A stretch of 64,000 bases of DNA from Macrotis lagotis (GCF_037893015.1 NC_133658.1:888504080-888568079), one strand, 5' to 3'. Positions 23,560 through 34,189 are shown, numbered from the stretch's first letter. Notes: generated by a model not told the origin, from the sequence alone. A program made the numbers and translations.

Positions 23560-23970
23560 ATTGAACTTTAAAAAGCTGCAAACCAAGACTAAAATGAAGG
23601 GAGAGTTGGAGCATGCCACAAATGATTATGCACTCAGTGCAGTCTCTGAGGCTAAGATGCCACAGAATATGCTTAGATTCTATGCTAATTAGGTACTGAC
23701 AATTAATACCAAGAAAAAAAGAGATTCTCCACTAGTCATCACCTCACCTTCAGTTTTGGCAAATGGAGAGATTTTTAAATGATATGAATAAGTTCACTCT
23801 GACAGCATATAGATGATGAGGTTGGTATATGCATCATAGAGCTAGCTCAGTGTTTGAGAAGAAAACTGTGAGAATGAAGAGTTATACCAAACTGAAGTTC
23901 CATACGGCCATTGTGATGTTGTAAGCCTGGGAAGACTGGACAGTCTACCAACCATGTATATTCACTCTTC
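23560..23970 (+). mobile_element. Degraded non-L1 LINE reverse-transcriptase fragment
   Basis: Near 23.89-23.97 kb the translation reads KLKFHTAIVML then EDWTVYQ, close to the YKAVVL...CETWTVYQRH end of L2/RTE-type reverse transcriptases. Upstream, PRKKRDSPLVITSPSVLANGE fits the linker before RT in such elements. It carries stops throughout. Family assignment between L2 and RTE is uncertain. Confidence 0.4.
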
Positions 23971-24133
23971 CCCAGGTAACCTCCTAGAAGTGTAGGTTGG
24001 GGGGACCACTTCCCTTTCATTTTGGTATCCCCATTGCCTGGCCCACTATAAATGTTTGTTAATTAATTGATATTTTGAGCAGCAGGAAGCTAAAGAGTCA
24101 AATGCTTTGTAGACTTACTGAAAAAAACTAATT

Positions 24134-24294
24134 GGGGCAGCTAGGTGGCGCAGTGGATAAAGCATCGGCCCTGGAATCAGGAGTACCTGAGTTCAAATCC
24201 AACCTCAGACACTTAATAATTACCTAGCTGTGTGGCCTTGGGCAAACCACTTAACCCCATTGCCTTGTAAAAACTAAAAAAAAGAAAAGAAAAG
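24134..24294 (+). mobile_element. WSINE1-like SINE
   Basis: Full-length copy (GGGGCAGCTAGGTGGCGCAG, GAGTTCAAATCC) with an A/AG-rich tail and TSD AAACTAATT at 24125-24133 and 24295-24303. Confidence 0.92.
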
Positions 24295-24303
24295 AAACTA
24301 ATT

Positions 24304-25175
24304 AAGTGAACTGAACAGCTGAAAAGAAAATGGAGTCCTCTAACAGACTCAGAGAAGTGAGGAAGAAAGGATAGAATCAGTTCTATTATGGGTGGTTTGA
24401 ATTTAATATGCCAGAATCAACTAGGTGGAGACATTCAACTGGCCATTAGTGATTGGAAACACTTCAGGAAAGAGGTCTCTATGTCTGTATATATTGGGGG
24501 GGAGAGGGAGATTGGGGCATGCTAAAGGCCCTGGGAGTAAGTAGGTATGGAAAGGAGCGCACAATTGCAAGAAAGAGTAAAAAGATAGGTCAAGGGTCAA
24601 TGATAAATGTCTTATACCTGCTGACCCTCAGAGAACCAAGGATTCTGCCCCCAATTTAATTTTCAATTTTCCAATGTCCTTCAAAGAGTCCCTATTAGGG
24701 GAGCAGAACAGAGGGCTTAGAAAAAACAAAATCTAAAAACCTTTTCTCTCTGCCTGGAACCTTCAGGTTAACTCTTTTCCCCCTACCAGCCTCCACCTCA
24801 TTATTTTTGGCAGCCTCAAGTTTGAAGTATACACATAAAGTTTTTTGAGTATATATGTTCAAAACTCTGAAGGTGAGTGTATTTTTGTGTGTCCCAATCA
24901 ATGTCGCCATCCTGTGATCTGAATGTGAATTACAGTTGTCTTCTCTAAGTGGACCTTCTGTTAATGGAATTCCCTTCTAGGCAATAACGATTGAAAAATG
25001 AAGACTTGAGCTTGCATTTCAAAAAGCCTTTTCATGTCTGTTTTAGCATTTGAGTCTTTCAATAGCCCTGTGAAGAAGTCAAAGAAAGGATTAGCTAGAG
25101 AACTATAGAATTTCAGTACTGGACTGTTTCATCTCACCTGGATTTTACCCTTAAGGATTTAGAAAATTCAGAAAA
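24304..25175. other. Intergenic DNA without a gene
   Basis: No exon recognised. A fragment resembling antisense MIR lies near 25.0-25.08 kb (CATTTGAGTCTTTCAATAGCCCTGTGA). Confidence 0.35.
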
Positions 25176-25179
25176 GTCA

Positions 25180-25290
25180 GATTCAAATTACCACTGATGC
25201 CTATTTCTTCTTCTGTGACCAACAGAAGTCTTTCCCCCTCCATGGGTCTCAGTTTCCTCATTTATAAAATGAGTAAGTTAGGCTACATTA
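25180..25290 (+). mobile_element. MIR-type SINE fragment
   Basis: GATTCAAATTACCACTGATG followed by TCTCAGTTTCCTCATTTATA and AAATGAGTAAG is the central part of a MIR-like element. Confidence 0.5.
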
Positions 25291-25410
25291 AATCCAGCAA
25301 ACACTCTTTAAGTGTCTTCCATTTGAAAGGCACTGTGCCGTATACTAGAGAAATAAGAAAAAAAAATATGTCTTGATTCCTTCCCTCAAAGAGTTCATGT
25401 TTTATCCTAG

Positions 25411-25680
25411 AGAGGCATGGACTTAGTACAATGGAGATAGTGCTGGGTCTGGAGTCAGAAAGACTTCAGTTCAAATTCAACATCAGATTCTAAAAGCTGT
25501 GTGACCCATGGCATGTCACTTAGTCTCTGTCTGCCTCAACTTCCTCAACTGTTAAATAGGGTTAATATTAAATATTTACCTCATAGGATTGTTATGAAGA
25601 TCAAATGAGATAATATTAACAAAGTATTTATCAGAATGTCTCCTATAGAGTGCACAATAAATGATTGTTTTCTTCTTTCT
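25411..25680 (+). mobile_element. MAR1/MIR-type CORE-SINE, sense
   Basis: Head GGTCTGGAGTCAGAAAGAC and CAGTTCAAATTCAAC, body AACTTCCTCAACTGTTAAAT and CTCATAGGATTGTTATGAAG, tail GTGCACAATAAATGATTG. A short antisense L2-like piece (25295-25405) precedes it. Confidence 0.7.
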
Positions 25681-25739
25681 TATTGAAGAAATAAAGGCAT
25701 AGGAATACACAAGTAACAATCAAAAGTACTAAAAACAAA

Positions 25740-25985
25740 AGAGAGAAAGTGGGAAGGAGGGAGAAAAAGAGAGAGACAGAATGAGAGGGAAGGATAGAGA
25801 CAGAGAATGATGGAGGAGAGACAGAGAAACAGAGACATAAAGAAAGAGGCAGACAGAAACAGAGAACTAGAGATAGAGAGAAGGGTGGAAGAAAGAGACA
25901 GAGATGCAAAGACAGAGACAGACAGACAGAGACAGACTTAGAGAGAGAAAAAAAGACAGAGAAAAAGAGACAGAGAGTACTAGAA
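25740..25985. repeat. Purine-rich (GAGACA)n tract
   Basis: About 245 bp of nearly pure purine strand, rich in AGAGACAGAGA units with imperfect periodicity. The complementary strand gives a spurious 88-codon Leu/Ser/Phe-rich frame. Confidence 0.9.
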
Positions 25986-26058
25986 ACTGAGAGGATTAGG
26001 AGGTGGCACCTAAGCTTTGCTTTGAAAGATGCTAGGAATGGTAAGAGTCAGAGGTGAG

Positions 26059-26214
26059 AGGGACAATTAGGTGGCATAATGGGTAGAGCACTGGCCCTGG
26101 AGTCAGGAGTACCTGAGTTCAAATCCATCAGGCCTCAGACACTTAATAACTACCTAGCTGTGTGGCCTTGGGCAAACCACTTAACCCCATTACCTTGCAA
26201 AAACTTAAAAAAAA
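26059..26214 (+). mobile_element. WSINE1-like SINE
   Basis: Full-length copy with TSD AAGAGTCAGAGGTGAG (16 bp, perfect) at 26043-26058 and 26215-26230. A small internal insertion is present (AAATCCATCAGGCCTCAG). Confidence 0.93.
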
Positions 26215-26230
26215 AAGAGTCAGAGGTGAG

Positions 26231-27005
26231 GAGAGATATATTCCTTGCATAGGGGAACAACCTATTTAAAGGGAGAGAGAGAGAAATTGGAAATAGAATA
26301 TTCCATACAAGGAGAAGATCAGTTTGACTGGAACAAAGCGAAATATAAAGTAGTTCTGAATCCTATGATTCTGTGAGACTCAGAAAGTAGAGATATGCCC
26401 AAGATCAGATGCATTAGCAGCAGAGGTGGAATTCTAACCCAGGTGTCCTGGTTCCTAGTCCAGAGTGAAGCTTGTATACCTGGACCTAGACAAATCCATT
26501 CATTTTGGGTTCTTTTGTCTAGCTTCCTTACTCTTTATCATCCTGCACTTACATCTGGGAACTTCACTGTCTCTGAGTCCAGAGAGGAAACAAAGGTCCT
26601 TTGTGTCTCATGTTGATGACTAGGGTAGACTGGAGGTCCCCATAGGGATGACATATTCTCTGGCAGGTTAATGTTTAACATCTCCAAAGCAGTTGCTCCC
26701 TCTGTAAGAGGTCTCAGTGTTCTAAATCTTATTTCCTACACAGGGCTGGCTTTAGTTGTCAGCCTTCCAGACATGGTATTTGTTTGAAGTCTCACCAAAG
26801 AAAGGGTGAAATTTAGGTAGGAGGTCCAGCCTCCAGCCACAGCTCCCTAACTTTTGGAATGAGGGCTAGGTCATCAACCAATGGAAGGTTTGGGTGGGGT
26901 TATTATGTTTCTTCCTATTGTTAAAACTGAAGGGAGACTACTCCAAGACCAAACTGTCCCATAGGAAGGAGTTTAAACCAGACATTTGATTCAATAAAAA
27001 TACAA
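26231..27005. other. Intergenic DNA without a gene
   Basis: No exon recognised. The 73-codon open frame at 26395-26616 has no domain and overlaps MIR-like sequence (AGATATGCCCAAGATCAGA). Confidence 0.35.
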
Positions 27006-27014
27006 CAATCTACC

Positions 27015-28000
27015 ACAATTCAACAGTATTTATTAAGCATCTGTCATATCATACACAATTTGGAAGATTCTGTGGTAATACAAAGATAAAACCAAAGCAA
27101 TTTCTGTCCTCAAGGAGCTTACATTATACTTTGGGGATGGGGAAAGATATGTACAGAAGTAACTGGGTGGAAAGTAAATACAAAATTATTCTGGGAGCAC
27201 ACTAATAGAATCAATCACAAAGAGATTTCAAATAGAATGCATCACTATCTCAGAGCAAGTAATTCCAGGCAGTGGAGGAGTGTGGGGACAACTTTCCAAG
27301 CCTAGGAGATAAATTGGATAAAGACAGAAAGGTCAGATATAGAATGTCATGAGGGAGAAATAAGAAGCAGGTGAATCTGGCTGAAACACTGATTCGAGGA
27401 GGAATGGAAAAGGAAAATAAAGAGGATGGGGAATAAGATGAAATCAGCCTAGAAAGACAGGTTGGAGCCAAATTGTGAAGGGCCGAAGAGAGGAGTTTAT
27501 ATTGTCCTAGAGGCAATAGGAAGCCCCTGAAACTTCTTGATCAAGGAAAATCTGTGCTTTAAGCTTATCAGTTTAATGAGTACACAGAGAATGGGTTGGG
27601 GGGAGAAGTTAGAAGACTCAAAATCAGTTAGGAAGGTCCTATAAAAACACAGACAAAAGATGAGGAAGGATTGAAGCCTCCCAAGTAGAAGAGAATAAAA
27701 GACATATGTTGGAAATAAAGTGGATTAGACTGGGAACTGAATAATGGGGAGGGATGATGGAGTGGTGAAGAAGAATCAAGAATGACTCCAGATTATAAAC
27801 CTTTGTAACTAGAAGAAAAGAAATAGGAAAATTAGGAAGACAAGTGAGCATTTTTCTGAGCATGGGGGAAGCCAAGGAGAGTGAATTCCATATTATACAT
27901 GTTGAATTTGAAATGCCAATAGGGCATCCAAGTCATGAGAGCTAGCAGATAAAATAGGTACCATACTATATACACTCCAGATAGGAAGGAAGAAGGGAGG
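27015..28000 (-). mobile_element. L2 (LINE2) 3' fossil, antisense
   Basis: Starts with AACAGTATTTATTAAGCATCTG, then CCTCAAGGAGCTTACATTAT, CAAATTGTGAAGGGCCGAAG, GGCAATAGGAAGCCCCTGAA and TTGAAATGCCAATAGGGC-like phrases. These are in the order expected for an antisense L2 3' region. It ends in a (GGAAGGAA)n patch near 27.98-28.03 kb. Confidence 0.6.
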
Positions 28001-28039
28001 GAGGGAAGGAAGAAAGGAAGGGAGGAGAGACAAAAGAAA

Positions 28040-28262
28040 GATTTATTAAGAGACTACAATGTGTTGAATACTTTACAAGTATTATCTCATTTGATCCTCA
28101 CAACAATTCTGTGAGATAGGTATGATTACTTTCCCTACCTTACAAGTAAGAAAACAGAGGCAGAGAGAGATGTAAGAGGTTTGTCAAAGATCACATGGTG
28201 AGCACCTGAGATTAGATCTGATCTTTCCTGCCTCCAAGTGTTCTATCCACTGAGATTCTAGA
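28040..28262 (-). mobile_element. MIR-family SINE, antisense
   Basis: ATTATCTCATTTGATCCTCA, CAATTCTGTGAGATAGGTA, GAAAACAGAGGCAGAGAGAG and TCAAAGATCACATGGTGAGC follow the antisense order of a MIR-type element. Confidence 0.65.
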
Positions 28263-28459
28263 TTCCTACAAAACAAATGAGACAGAAATCATTTTTTGAA
28301 AAACTTATATTTTAATCAAGAGATCCTGAAAGGCGTTGGGATAGAATTGTATGCAGACAAGTCTAATACGAAGTGGACTACAAGGGAGACCAAAGAGAGA
28401 TTCCTAACCGAGTGAAAAATTTGAAAAGGTCAAGATGACCTCCAGTTGATAATCATGAA

Positions 28460-28950
28460 GACTCCATGGAGAAGGTACTTACTGTGTACCAAGGATAAAA
28501 TGAAAGGGGAATAAAAGTCCCTACTCTCAAGGAACTCAAAGTCTAATGTAGGGAGACAACTTGCAAGCACCAAAATTCACTCAAGATATAAGATAAATTG
28601 GGTGGGGGTGGGTAGTCTCAGAGGGAAGGCCCTAAGTTAAAGGAGATCTGGGAAGGGGTTCTTGTAGAAAGTGAAATTTTAGCTGAGACTTGAGGGAAGA
28701 AGCCAAGGAAGCCAGTAGTGGAGATGAGGAGGTTGAGTGTTCCAGGTGAGGGATTAGTCAATGAAGGGTTTGAGGGAGAACTTACATCTGTGATTATTAT
28801 GAGGTGTCTCTGTCTCCATCATCTGAATATGAGTTTCCAAGGAAAATCAGGATCCCAAAAGACAGAAATGAGGAGAGAATATTGTGGATATGAGGGAAAA
28901 CCTCCAGAATTTACAGAGGCAGCAGAGGGCAGGTGAAGTTTAAAGGGCTG
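28460..28950 (-). mobile_element. L2 3' fossil, antisense
   Basis: CTGTGTACCAAGGATAAAAT, CTCAAGGAACTCAAAGTCTA, GGAAAGGGGTTC-like and AGCTGAGACTTGAGGGAAG, CAGTAGTGGAGATGAGGAGG. Antisense L2 order; the 72-codon open frame inside it is not a gene. Confidence 0.6.
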
Positions 28951-29019
28951 GTTGCAATCTAACTGGAATGTAAATGATTACAAGTAGGTGGGAGTCAAAC
29001 TGTTGTTAGGTTGACCAAA

Positions 29020-29205
29020 ACCTGTTGATTATTTCCAGTGTATCTTGTTCATAGCTTCTTTGTACATAACTGTTTGCACATTTGTCTCCCTCATTCAAAG
29101 GTAAGTTCCCTGAGAAGAGACTATCTCAGCATATTTCTTGCAAGAGTTTAAATTCTTAATAAAGGCTATTTGACTGACTAATTGGCTAGAGGCAATTGGG
29201 TCAAC
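29020..29205 (+). mobile_element. L2 3' end, sense
   Basis: CTTTGTACATAACTGTTTGC, GTAAGTTCCCTGAGAAGAG and TCTTAATAAAGGCTATTTGA, ending in a GACTGACTAA-like terminal repeat, as in the L2 3' terminus. Confidence 0.6.
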
Positions 29206-29509
29206 CACAATTTCAAGGTTTTAAATTAGAAGATCAGACCGTATCTTAGGAAAACAGTTGAGAAAGCTGTGTGACTAGTTATAAAGGATGAGACTAAAGG
29301 AAGGGGATACCAATCACGAGGCTTTCCCAATAGTCAGACCAAAACATAATAAAGGCCTAAGATAAGGAGGGAACCTCCAGAGTGAAAAGAAGGCTTGATG
29401 CAAAAAGTTGTTGCAATTTGTAGAATGATAAGCATTTGAAAACTGATCAGGTTGTTCCAGTGAAGAAGAGGAGTCAGCTACAAGGATTTGAGCCTGGATA
29501 ATCATGTAG

Positions 29510-29790
29510 ATTCATTCAACATGTATTTATTAATCACCTACTATGTGCCAGATACTATGCTAGATAGTTTGCATTCAAAGACAAAAGTGAAATTGTCTCT
29601 GCTTTCAAGTAGTTTACCTTCTAAAGAAGGGACCATACCATCCCCAGAAAGTAGATAGAAAATCATTATGAGTGGAGTGTATTAACTGAGGGGACTCAAG
29701 ATAGGTTTCCTATTGAAGAATTTAACCTAAGCTTTGAAGGCAGATAACAGCCAGGCAATCAGCAAGCCTGTTTTTTTAATACTGGTTCAG
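29510..29790 (-). mobile_element. L2 3' end, antisense
   Basis: CATGTATTTATTAATCACC, TACTATGTGCCAGATACTAT, TCTGCTTTCAAGTAGTTTAC and GAATTTAACCTAAGCTTTGA are antisense L2 3'-terminal phrases. Confidence 0.6.
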
Positions 29791-29799
29791 CCTATCCAT

Positions 29800-31500
29800 G
29801 AGCAACTTAATATTTTTTCCAGTTGTTTAGATATGACTTTATTTATGTGAAAAGTGTTTTGTAATTGTGTTGATATAGTTTATGGGATCTTTTAAATCTT
29901 TTACAGATTAGAAGTAGAAAGGCTCTAAAAAGTCATCTAACCTACCTCCATCTTAGCTGAGGTCTAAAGAGGTTAAGCTATTAGGTCAAAGTCACAGAAA
30001 ATATGAACTTGAACAGTGGGTAGAATCAGTATCCAAGCCCAGTTCCTCTAACTCCAAATCCTTTCCTACTGTATTAAGATATAGTAATAAGCAGCTATCA
30101 TGTAGCATGAGATCTGATTCCTTAAGGATATATAAAATTCTGACTGGAGGAGATGAAGGTATAGACATGACAAAAAGTCTATTAATAGGAAAATGTAAAT
30201 CTGTTGAGGCTGGCTATGTGTTGGGAAATGGTGGAAGATCAATATAATTTAAAATGATTTATTGAATGCCTGCTATGTGACATGACCACATTATTTGAAA
30301 GTTTTTTTTCAACAATCAAGCATTTATTTTTTTTTTCACTCCCACTACCTTTCCCCACCTGGGGGAAAAATCTTGCAACAAACCTGCATTATCAAGAAGA
30401 CATTTTACAGAGAGTTATAAAAAAGTGGGATTGGGTCACTCTGTAAAGGACTGGAGGGAAAGGAGCCATCAAAGAGTGAATAATTAATTGCATAAAGTTC
30501 CAGAGAGGGCAGGAAGGAAGGAGAGGGAATGGGTCCCAGGCCACATGTTGGGGTTTAGCCTTGGCAAAGAGAAGAGCCTGCATTTTACAAATTGTCGCCT
30601 TCCTCCTTTTCTTCAACAGTACCTAACACAGATCAGTCTAAGGGACCCTCAATTGTGGACATGGAAAAAAGCAGAAAGTAAGGTAGACAAATATCCATTA
30701 GGCAAGATGATGGATATGTTAAGGGAGAATTGGAGTACAAGGGGCTAGATCCCATCCTCACTTCTGAAACCCTTTTCCTTGGCTTTTCCTCCTCTCTATG
30801 GGGTCAAAGCAAATTTGGGGAAACATTCTCAATCAAGCTTCTGGGCAGGGCTCTGGGAACTGAGGGTTGAGGAGATGGTGGAGTTTAAGGGGAGGGACCC
30901 TCAGTTTGAACAGGTCTGGGGTAGGGGGCTGGGGTTGGAGTTCGCTTTGTGCTGGTGGGAACCAAAAGTCTGGGGCAGCTGAATGGATGGAGGGGCGGGG
31001 CAGCGATTCTCCTCGCTGTGAGGGGTCTGCTCTGGGCTACCGTCAGAGAGCCAGCTTCCCATAACCATCCTCCCCCCCTTGGGGGAGGGGGAAAGGAGCA
31101 TTGACTATCCTAAGACCAAAAGGCTTAGGTGGTTCCAAACCCACAACTCCCTCCTCCCCCACCCCACACCTGATGCCAGAAACAACTGGAATTTATAAGG
31201 ACAGTGAACTTATCTGTAGGGATAGAGACCAGAGAGACATAATAGTTGGGACTTGAGGTTTATAACTGGGAGGAAGAATCATGAGCCTCATCTTCATGTG
31301 TGGGTATGTATGGAAGGATGATAAGTCATATGACAGGACCTCACAAATCAGTCAGCTCATCCAGCACTGCCAAGGTAAAATGAATAGCAACCCTCCACCC
31401 CTTTTGGGAGCCCGAATTAAAGAGAAATTGGCAGGAACTTGGTCTCCATCCTTAAATCCCAGATGAACCCCCAGCATGGTGGAGTGGTCAGCCATAAGAG
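29800..31500. other. Intergenic DNA 3' of HES3, no gene recognised
   Basis: MIR-like fragment near 29.93-30.07 kb (AAAAAGTCATCTAACC, GAGGTCTAAAGAGGTTAAGC). From 30.4 kb the base composition rises and repeats become rare. Several overlapping open frames at 30.4-31.1 kb have no domain and no splice logic that I can support. No exon of the GPR153 gene expected nearby from human synteny was recognised. Confidence 0.4.
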
Positions 31501-31534
31501 ATACAGACCAAAAAGACAAAAACCTGTGTTTCTA

Positions 31535-31540
31535 TTTATT
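31535..31540 (-). terminator. Candidate HES3 polyadenylation signal
   Basis: AATAAA on the minus strand, about 525 bp after the HES3 stop codon, within AGAAATAAATAGAAAC-like context read in antisense. It is the first canonical hexamer downstream of the coding region that I found. Cleavage would fall near 31.52 kb. Confidence 0.5.
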
Positions 31541-32066
31541 TCACATGCAGGAAATGTACAGACTCTGAAAGGGGGAAGTTGACTACCCTGCTACGGGCTA
31601 CGGGGGATTCGATTTGGGCTTGCTGAGAGTCTTCCCGGGAGTGACTGGGGCACCATTTCCCTGAAAACCCTCATAGTTTCTTTTCCACCCCTCAAAACTT
31701 TCATCCTCTTTGTATCCCAGTTATCCGTCATCCCCCAAACGGGAAGACCCTCCCAGCAGCATAGTGAACTCTTGAGTTTGTGGTTGTTTGTCTTTTTAAA
31801 TAGCATCCAACAATAGCCTACACCCAGAAGTGGGAGTTGAGCTCTTTCCCTTTCTCCAGCCCTGAAGTCAGAAGGATCTCTTAAAGCAGCTCTCCACGGG
31901 GCGGGGAGAAGAAAGGGACATCAAAGCCAGGGTCTTGCAGTTACCCCAGAGCAAAGTAGGAACAGCTCCCAGGGGTACCCATACTCTGGGGCTGCTGCCC
32001 TCCAACTGCTGACCTGGTCAGCTCTGGGCTTACAGTTCTCTTCTCCAGCTGGACGTGGCTATAGAG
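31541..32066 (-). other. Probable HES3 3' untranslated region
   Basis: Unique, repeat-free sequence between the stop codon and the candidate poly(A) signal. The assignment is inferred from position only. Confidence 0.45.
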
Positions 32067-33124
32067 TTACCAGGGACGCCACACTCTCTGCCCTCTGCTA
32101 ACCTCCGCGGAGGGGCTGTTTCGCGGGACTTCGGGCTGGGGACTCTCGGGAGGAACTGGGGTGGTTGTGGTGGGGGCGGTAGGAAGAAGAAGCCTCTGTC
32201 TGGAGGGTCGCAGGGTGGTGGCAGCGGGAGAGGAGCCCCAAGGCTCCATAGTCCCGGGACCCCTGGAGAAACTTGAAGGCTGTGCCTCTGGATTAGAAGC
32301 GGGAGCGGTGCTGTCCGTGGTACTGAAGCTCGGGGCGCCCGCCGGGAGGCCGACACGCGCGAGCTCCTGGAGTAAGTGGCAGGGCAGGCTGTAGCTTGTT
32401 TCGGAGCGCCGCAAAAACTGGCTCACGCCGTGGAGGCAGCTGCGAAAGCCGGCCTGGTACTCCGCGCTGGTGAACACTGGGGGGACACCTGAGGGAGGAG
32501 TCCAGGAAGGAGGAGACTTTAGAGTCTGAGAGCCCAGCTTGCCGACCGGGGTGGGGGTGGGGGGCAGGAGAAAGGGAAGAAGAGGAGAGGGGGAGGCATC
32601 TGAGGAGCTCGGGAAGAGGCCCGTGCTGGCCCCGCTGACCCTTTGCAGCCCGCCCTGGCCTCCGGCACCCACCTTGAACAGAGTTTTGCAGGCTTTTCAT
32701 GTATTTGACGCTCAATTCCAGAATATCTGCCTTCTCCAATTTGCGCTTTCGAATCTGCAGAACAGTCGAGAAGGAGAGACTTAGCTGGCGAACGCCCTGG
32801 CACCTACCAGACCCTACTACAGTTGCGACTTCGGGACTCGGTCCAACTTGACTCAACCCTGAGCTTACCTGGTGCGAATAATGTTTCTCCAGCAAAGTTT
32901 TCAGCTGCTCCAGAGACACATTGATCCTTGCTCGTCTCTTCTTTTCCATTAGTGGCTTGGAGATCTGCGGAGACCCGGGAAGCCCTCGTTATAGCACTGT
33001 CGGAAAGCCGGGTCCCTTTCCCCACCTCCCTTGGAGACACATGTCTCCACTCCCCCCAGATCCCAAAGACCTTTCGGAAGCTGCAAACTGCCAGATTTCC
33101 CCGAGGTGCTGAATCGGTCACCAT
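32067..33124 (-). CDS. HES3: HES3, bHLH-WRPW transcriptional repressor, four exons
   Basis: HES3 is a nuclear Hairy/E(spl) repressor that binds N/E-box DNA as a dimer and recruits Groucho/TLE through WRPW. It maintains neural progenitors. Coding exons on the minus strand: 33124-33071, 32964-32869, 32754-32673, 32476-32067. All junctions keep frame and are GT/AG. The product is 213 residues. Residues 14-36 carry the basic region (CSFRKISKPLMEKKRRARIN, with the HES-specific proline). Helix 1 is VSLEQLKTLLEKHYSHQ (37-50 or so), helix 2 is KLEKADILELSVKYMKSLQ. A short Orange-like stretch is GFRSCLHGVSQFLRR, then a Ser/Pro/Thr-rich linker, then VWRPW at the very C-terminus. A shorter form starting at Met24 (32949) has 190 residues and matches the human 186-residue protein closely. 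The donor of exon 1 (GTCTTT) is weak, so the long N-terminus is less certain than the rest. Confidence 0.9.
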
Positions 33125-33186
33125 TCTCTTCCTGGATTCTGGGCGGCTGCAATGGGGTTCTCGCTGCTAGCGCAGGAATGCCCAGC

Positions 33187-33193
33187 CTTTATA
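33187..33193 (-). promoter_or_regulatory. HES3 TATA box
   Basis: TATAAAG on the minus strand in GCCCCCTATAAAGGCTGG, 63 bp before the long-form ATG. It implies transcription starting near 33160 and a 5' leader of only about 35 nt. HES-family genes commonly have TATA promoters, so this supports exon 1 at 33124-33071. Confidence 0.7.
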
Positions 33194-33320
33194 GGGGGCC
33201 CTTATTTTACATGTCAATACCGTGCTATGGTCCTGGCCCCCCGCCCCCTGGGAGGGGGCACGACAGAGGGAGGAAGGAAAAGAGGGAGGGAAGGACAGTA
33301 AGCCAGGCCGGGACACCTCG

Positions 33321-33353
33321 CTGATTGGCGTTCGGCCTGACCACTGACCAATT
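33321..33353 (-). promoter_or_regulatory. Two CCAAT boxes upstream of HES3
   Basis: CGCCAATCAG on the minus strand (33321-33330) and GACCAAT on the plus strand (33346-33352) lie 130-160 bp upstream of the TATA box. This spacing is typical of NF-Y-type proximal elements. Binding is inferred. Confidence 0.5.
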
Positions 33354-33722
33354 TGAAATAAGACTTTCTCCAGCGGGGAGGACTGGGTCTCCTTGGCATC
33401 CTCCACGCCGCTCGGTGACTCAGTTGCTCATCTTTGTTAAGGAAGTCACCCTGAGAAGCTTTTCCAAGAGGCTAAAGATCGATTAGGCGACATGATAGCC
33501 TGAGGGGCGCGGGGCGATGGAAACAGTTTGCCTGGCTGCCTCCCGCGGCCCCTTGCCCAAGCCAGAGCGCCCAGCCGAACGTTGGCGGCGCAGGAATGGC
33601 CGTGGATAATGACTGTGACCGAAGCGCGCAGCCCCCGCGGAGCCGAGATGAAGATGCCAATAGAGGCCGCGAAGCAGCCCTTTCTCCCCGGGCTTCACGG
33701 TCCGGCCGCGCCCGCAACGCTG

Positions 33723-33839
33723 CATTAGTAACCCTAATGTCCTGACAATAAAGCAATTTTCTGCCTCTAGTCATTCAAAGCCCGGGAAAGGCCCGATTTC
33801 CCCGCTCCTAACTGAGACATAAAAATAACATATGTCTCA
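33723..33839. promoter_or_regulatory. Candidate HES3 upstream element with two inverted repeats
   Basis: CATTAG-TAACC-CTAATG (33723-33739) places two TAAT homeodomain cores in inverted orientation. TGAGACATA and TATGTCTCA (33813-33821, 33831-33839) form a perfect 9-bp inverted repeat around a 9-nt spacer and include a CATATG E-box at 33829-33834. The stretch is repeat-free, about 0.6 kb upstream of the HES3 start. Regulatory role is inferred. Confidence 0.4.
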
Positions 33840-34185
33840 TTAAACCGTGCAAGGCTCGGACCTGCCGCCTGCAGGTGTCCTTGCCCGGGAAACCGGGGCC
33901 TGCCTCCCTCCCAGAACGCGGCCTCCCTGGGCAAAATATTCATAGCCTTCAGTTCTTGTCGAGGGCAGAGAAAGATGTTGGTTACAGCGGGAGGAAAAGT
34001 GCTCAGGCCTGCTGCCCAAGGCCTTTGGAAATGCGGTCTCCAGCGGCCCTACTCGGGGCCTGTCTCCAGTGCCTGGGACTCTTTGCCTCCTCAATTCTAC
34101 CTTCTGACTTTCTTGAAGTTTCAGATAAAACCCTCAAAGAAGCTTTCCCCAGGACTCCTTAACCTTAGCGCATCCGCTCCATGAC
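33840..34185. other. GC-rich unique DNA upstream of HES3
   Basis: No exon recognised. Open frames on both strands reflect GC content. Confidence 0.4.
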
Positions 34186-34189
34186 AACC

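Larger units (their letters stand above)
32030..33740. promoter_or_regulatory. CpG-rich island over HES3
   Basis: GC-rich, CpG-containing sequence covers the whole HES3 gene and about 600 bp upstream. This contrasts with the AT-rich repeats on the left. Extent judged by eye; no observed/expected CpG ratio was computed. Confidence 0.65.

Noticed and set aside
32293-32949. 218-codon single-exon reading of HES3
   Set aside because: It reads through introns 2 and 3 and loses the WRPW end. Splicing restores a standard HES protein.
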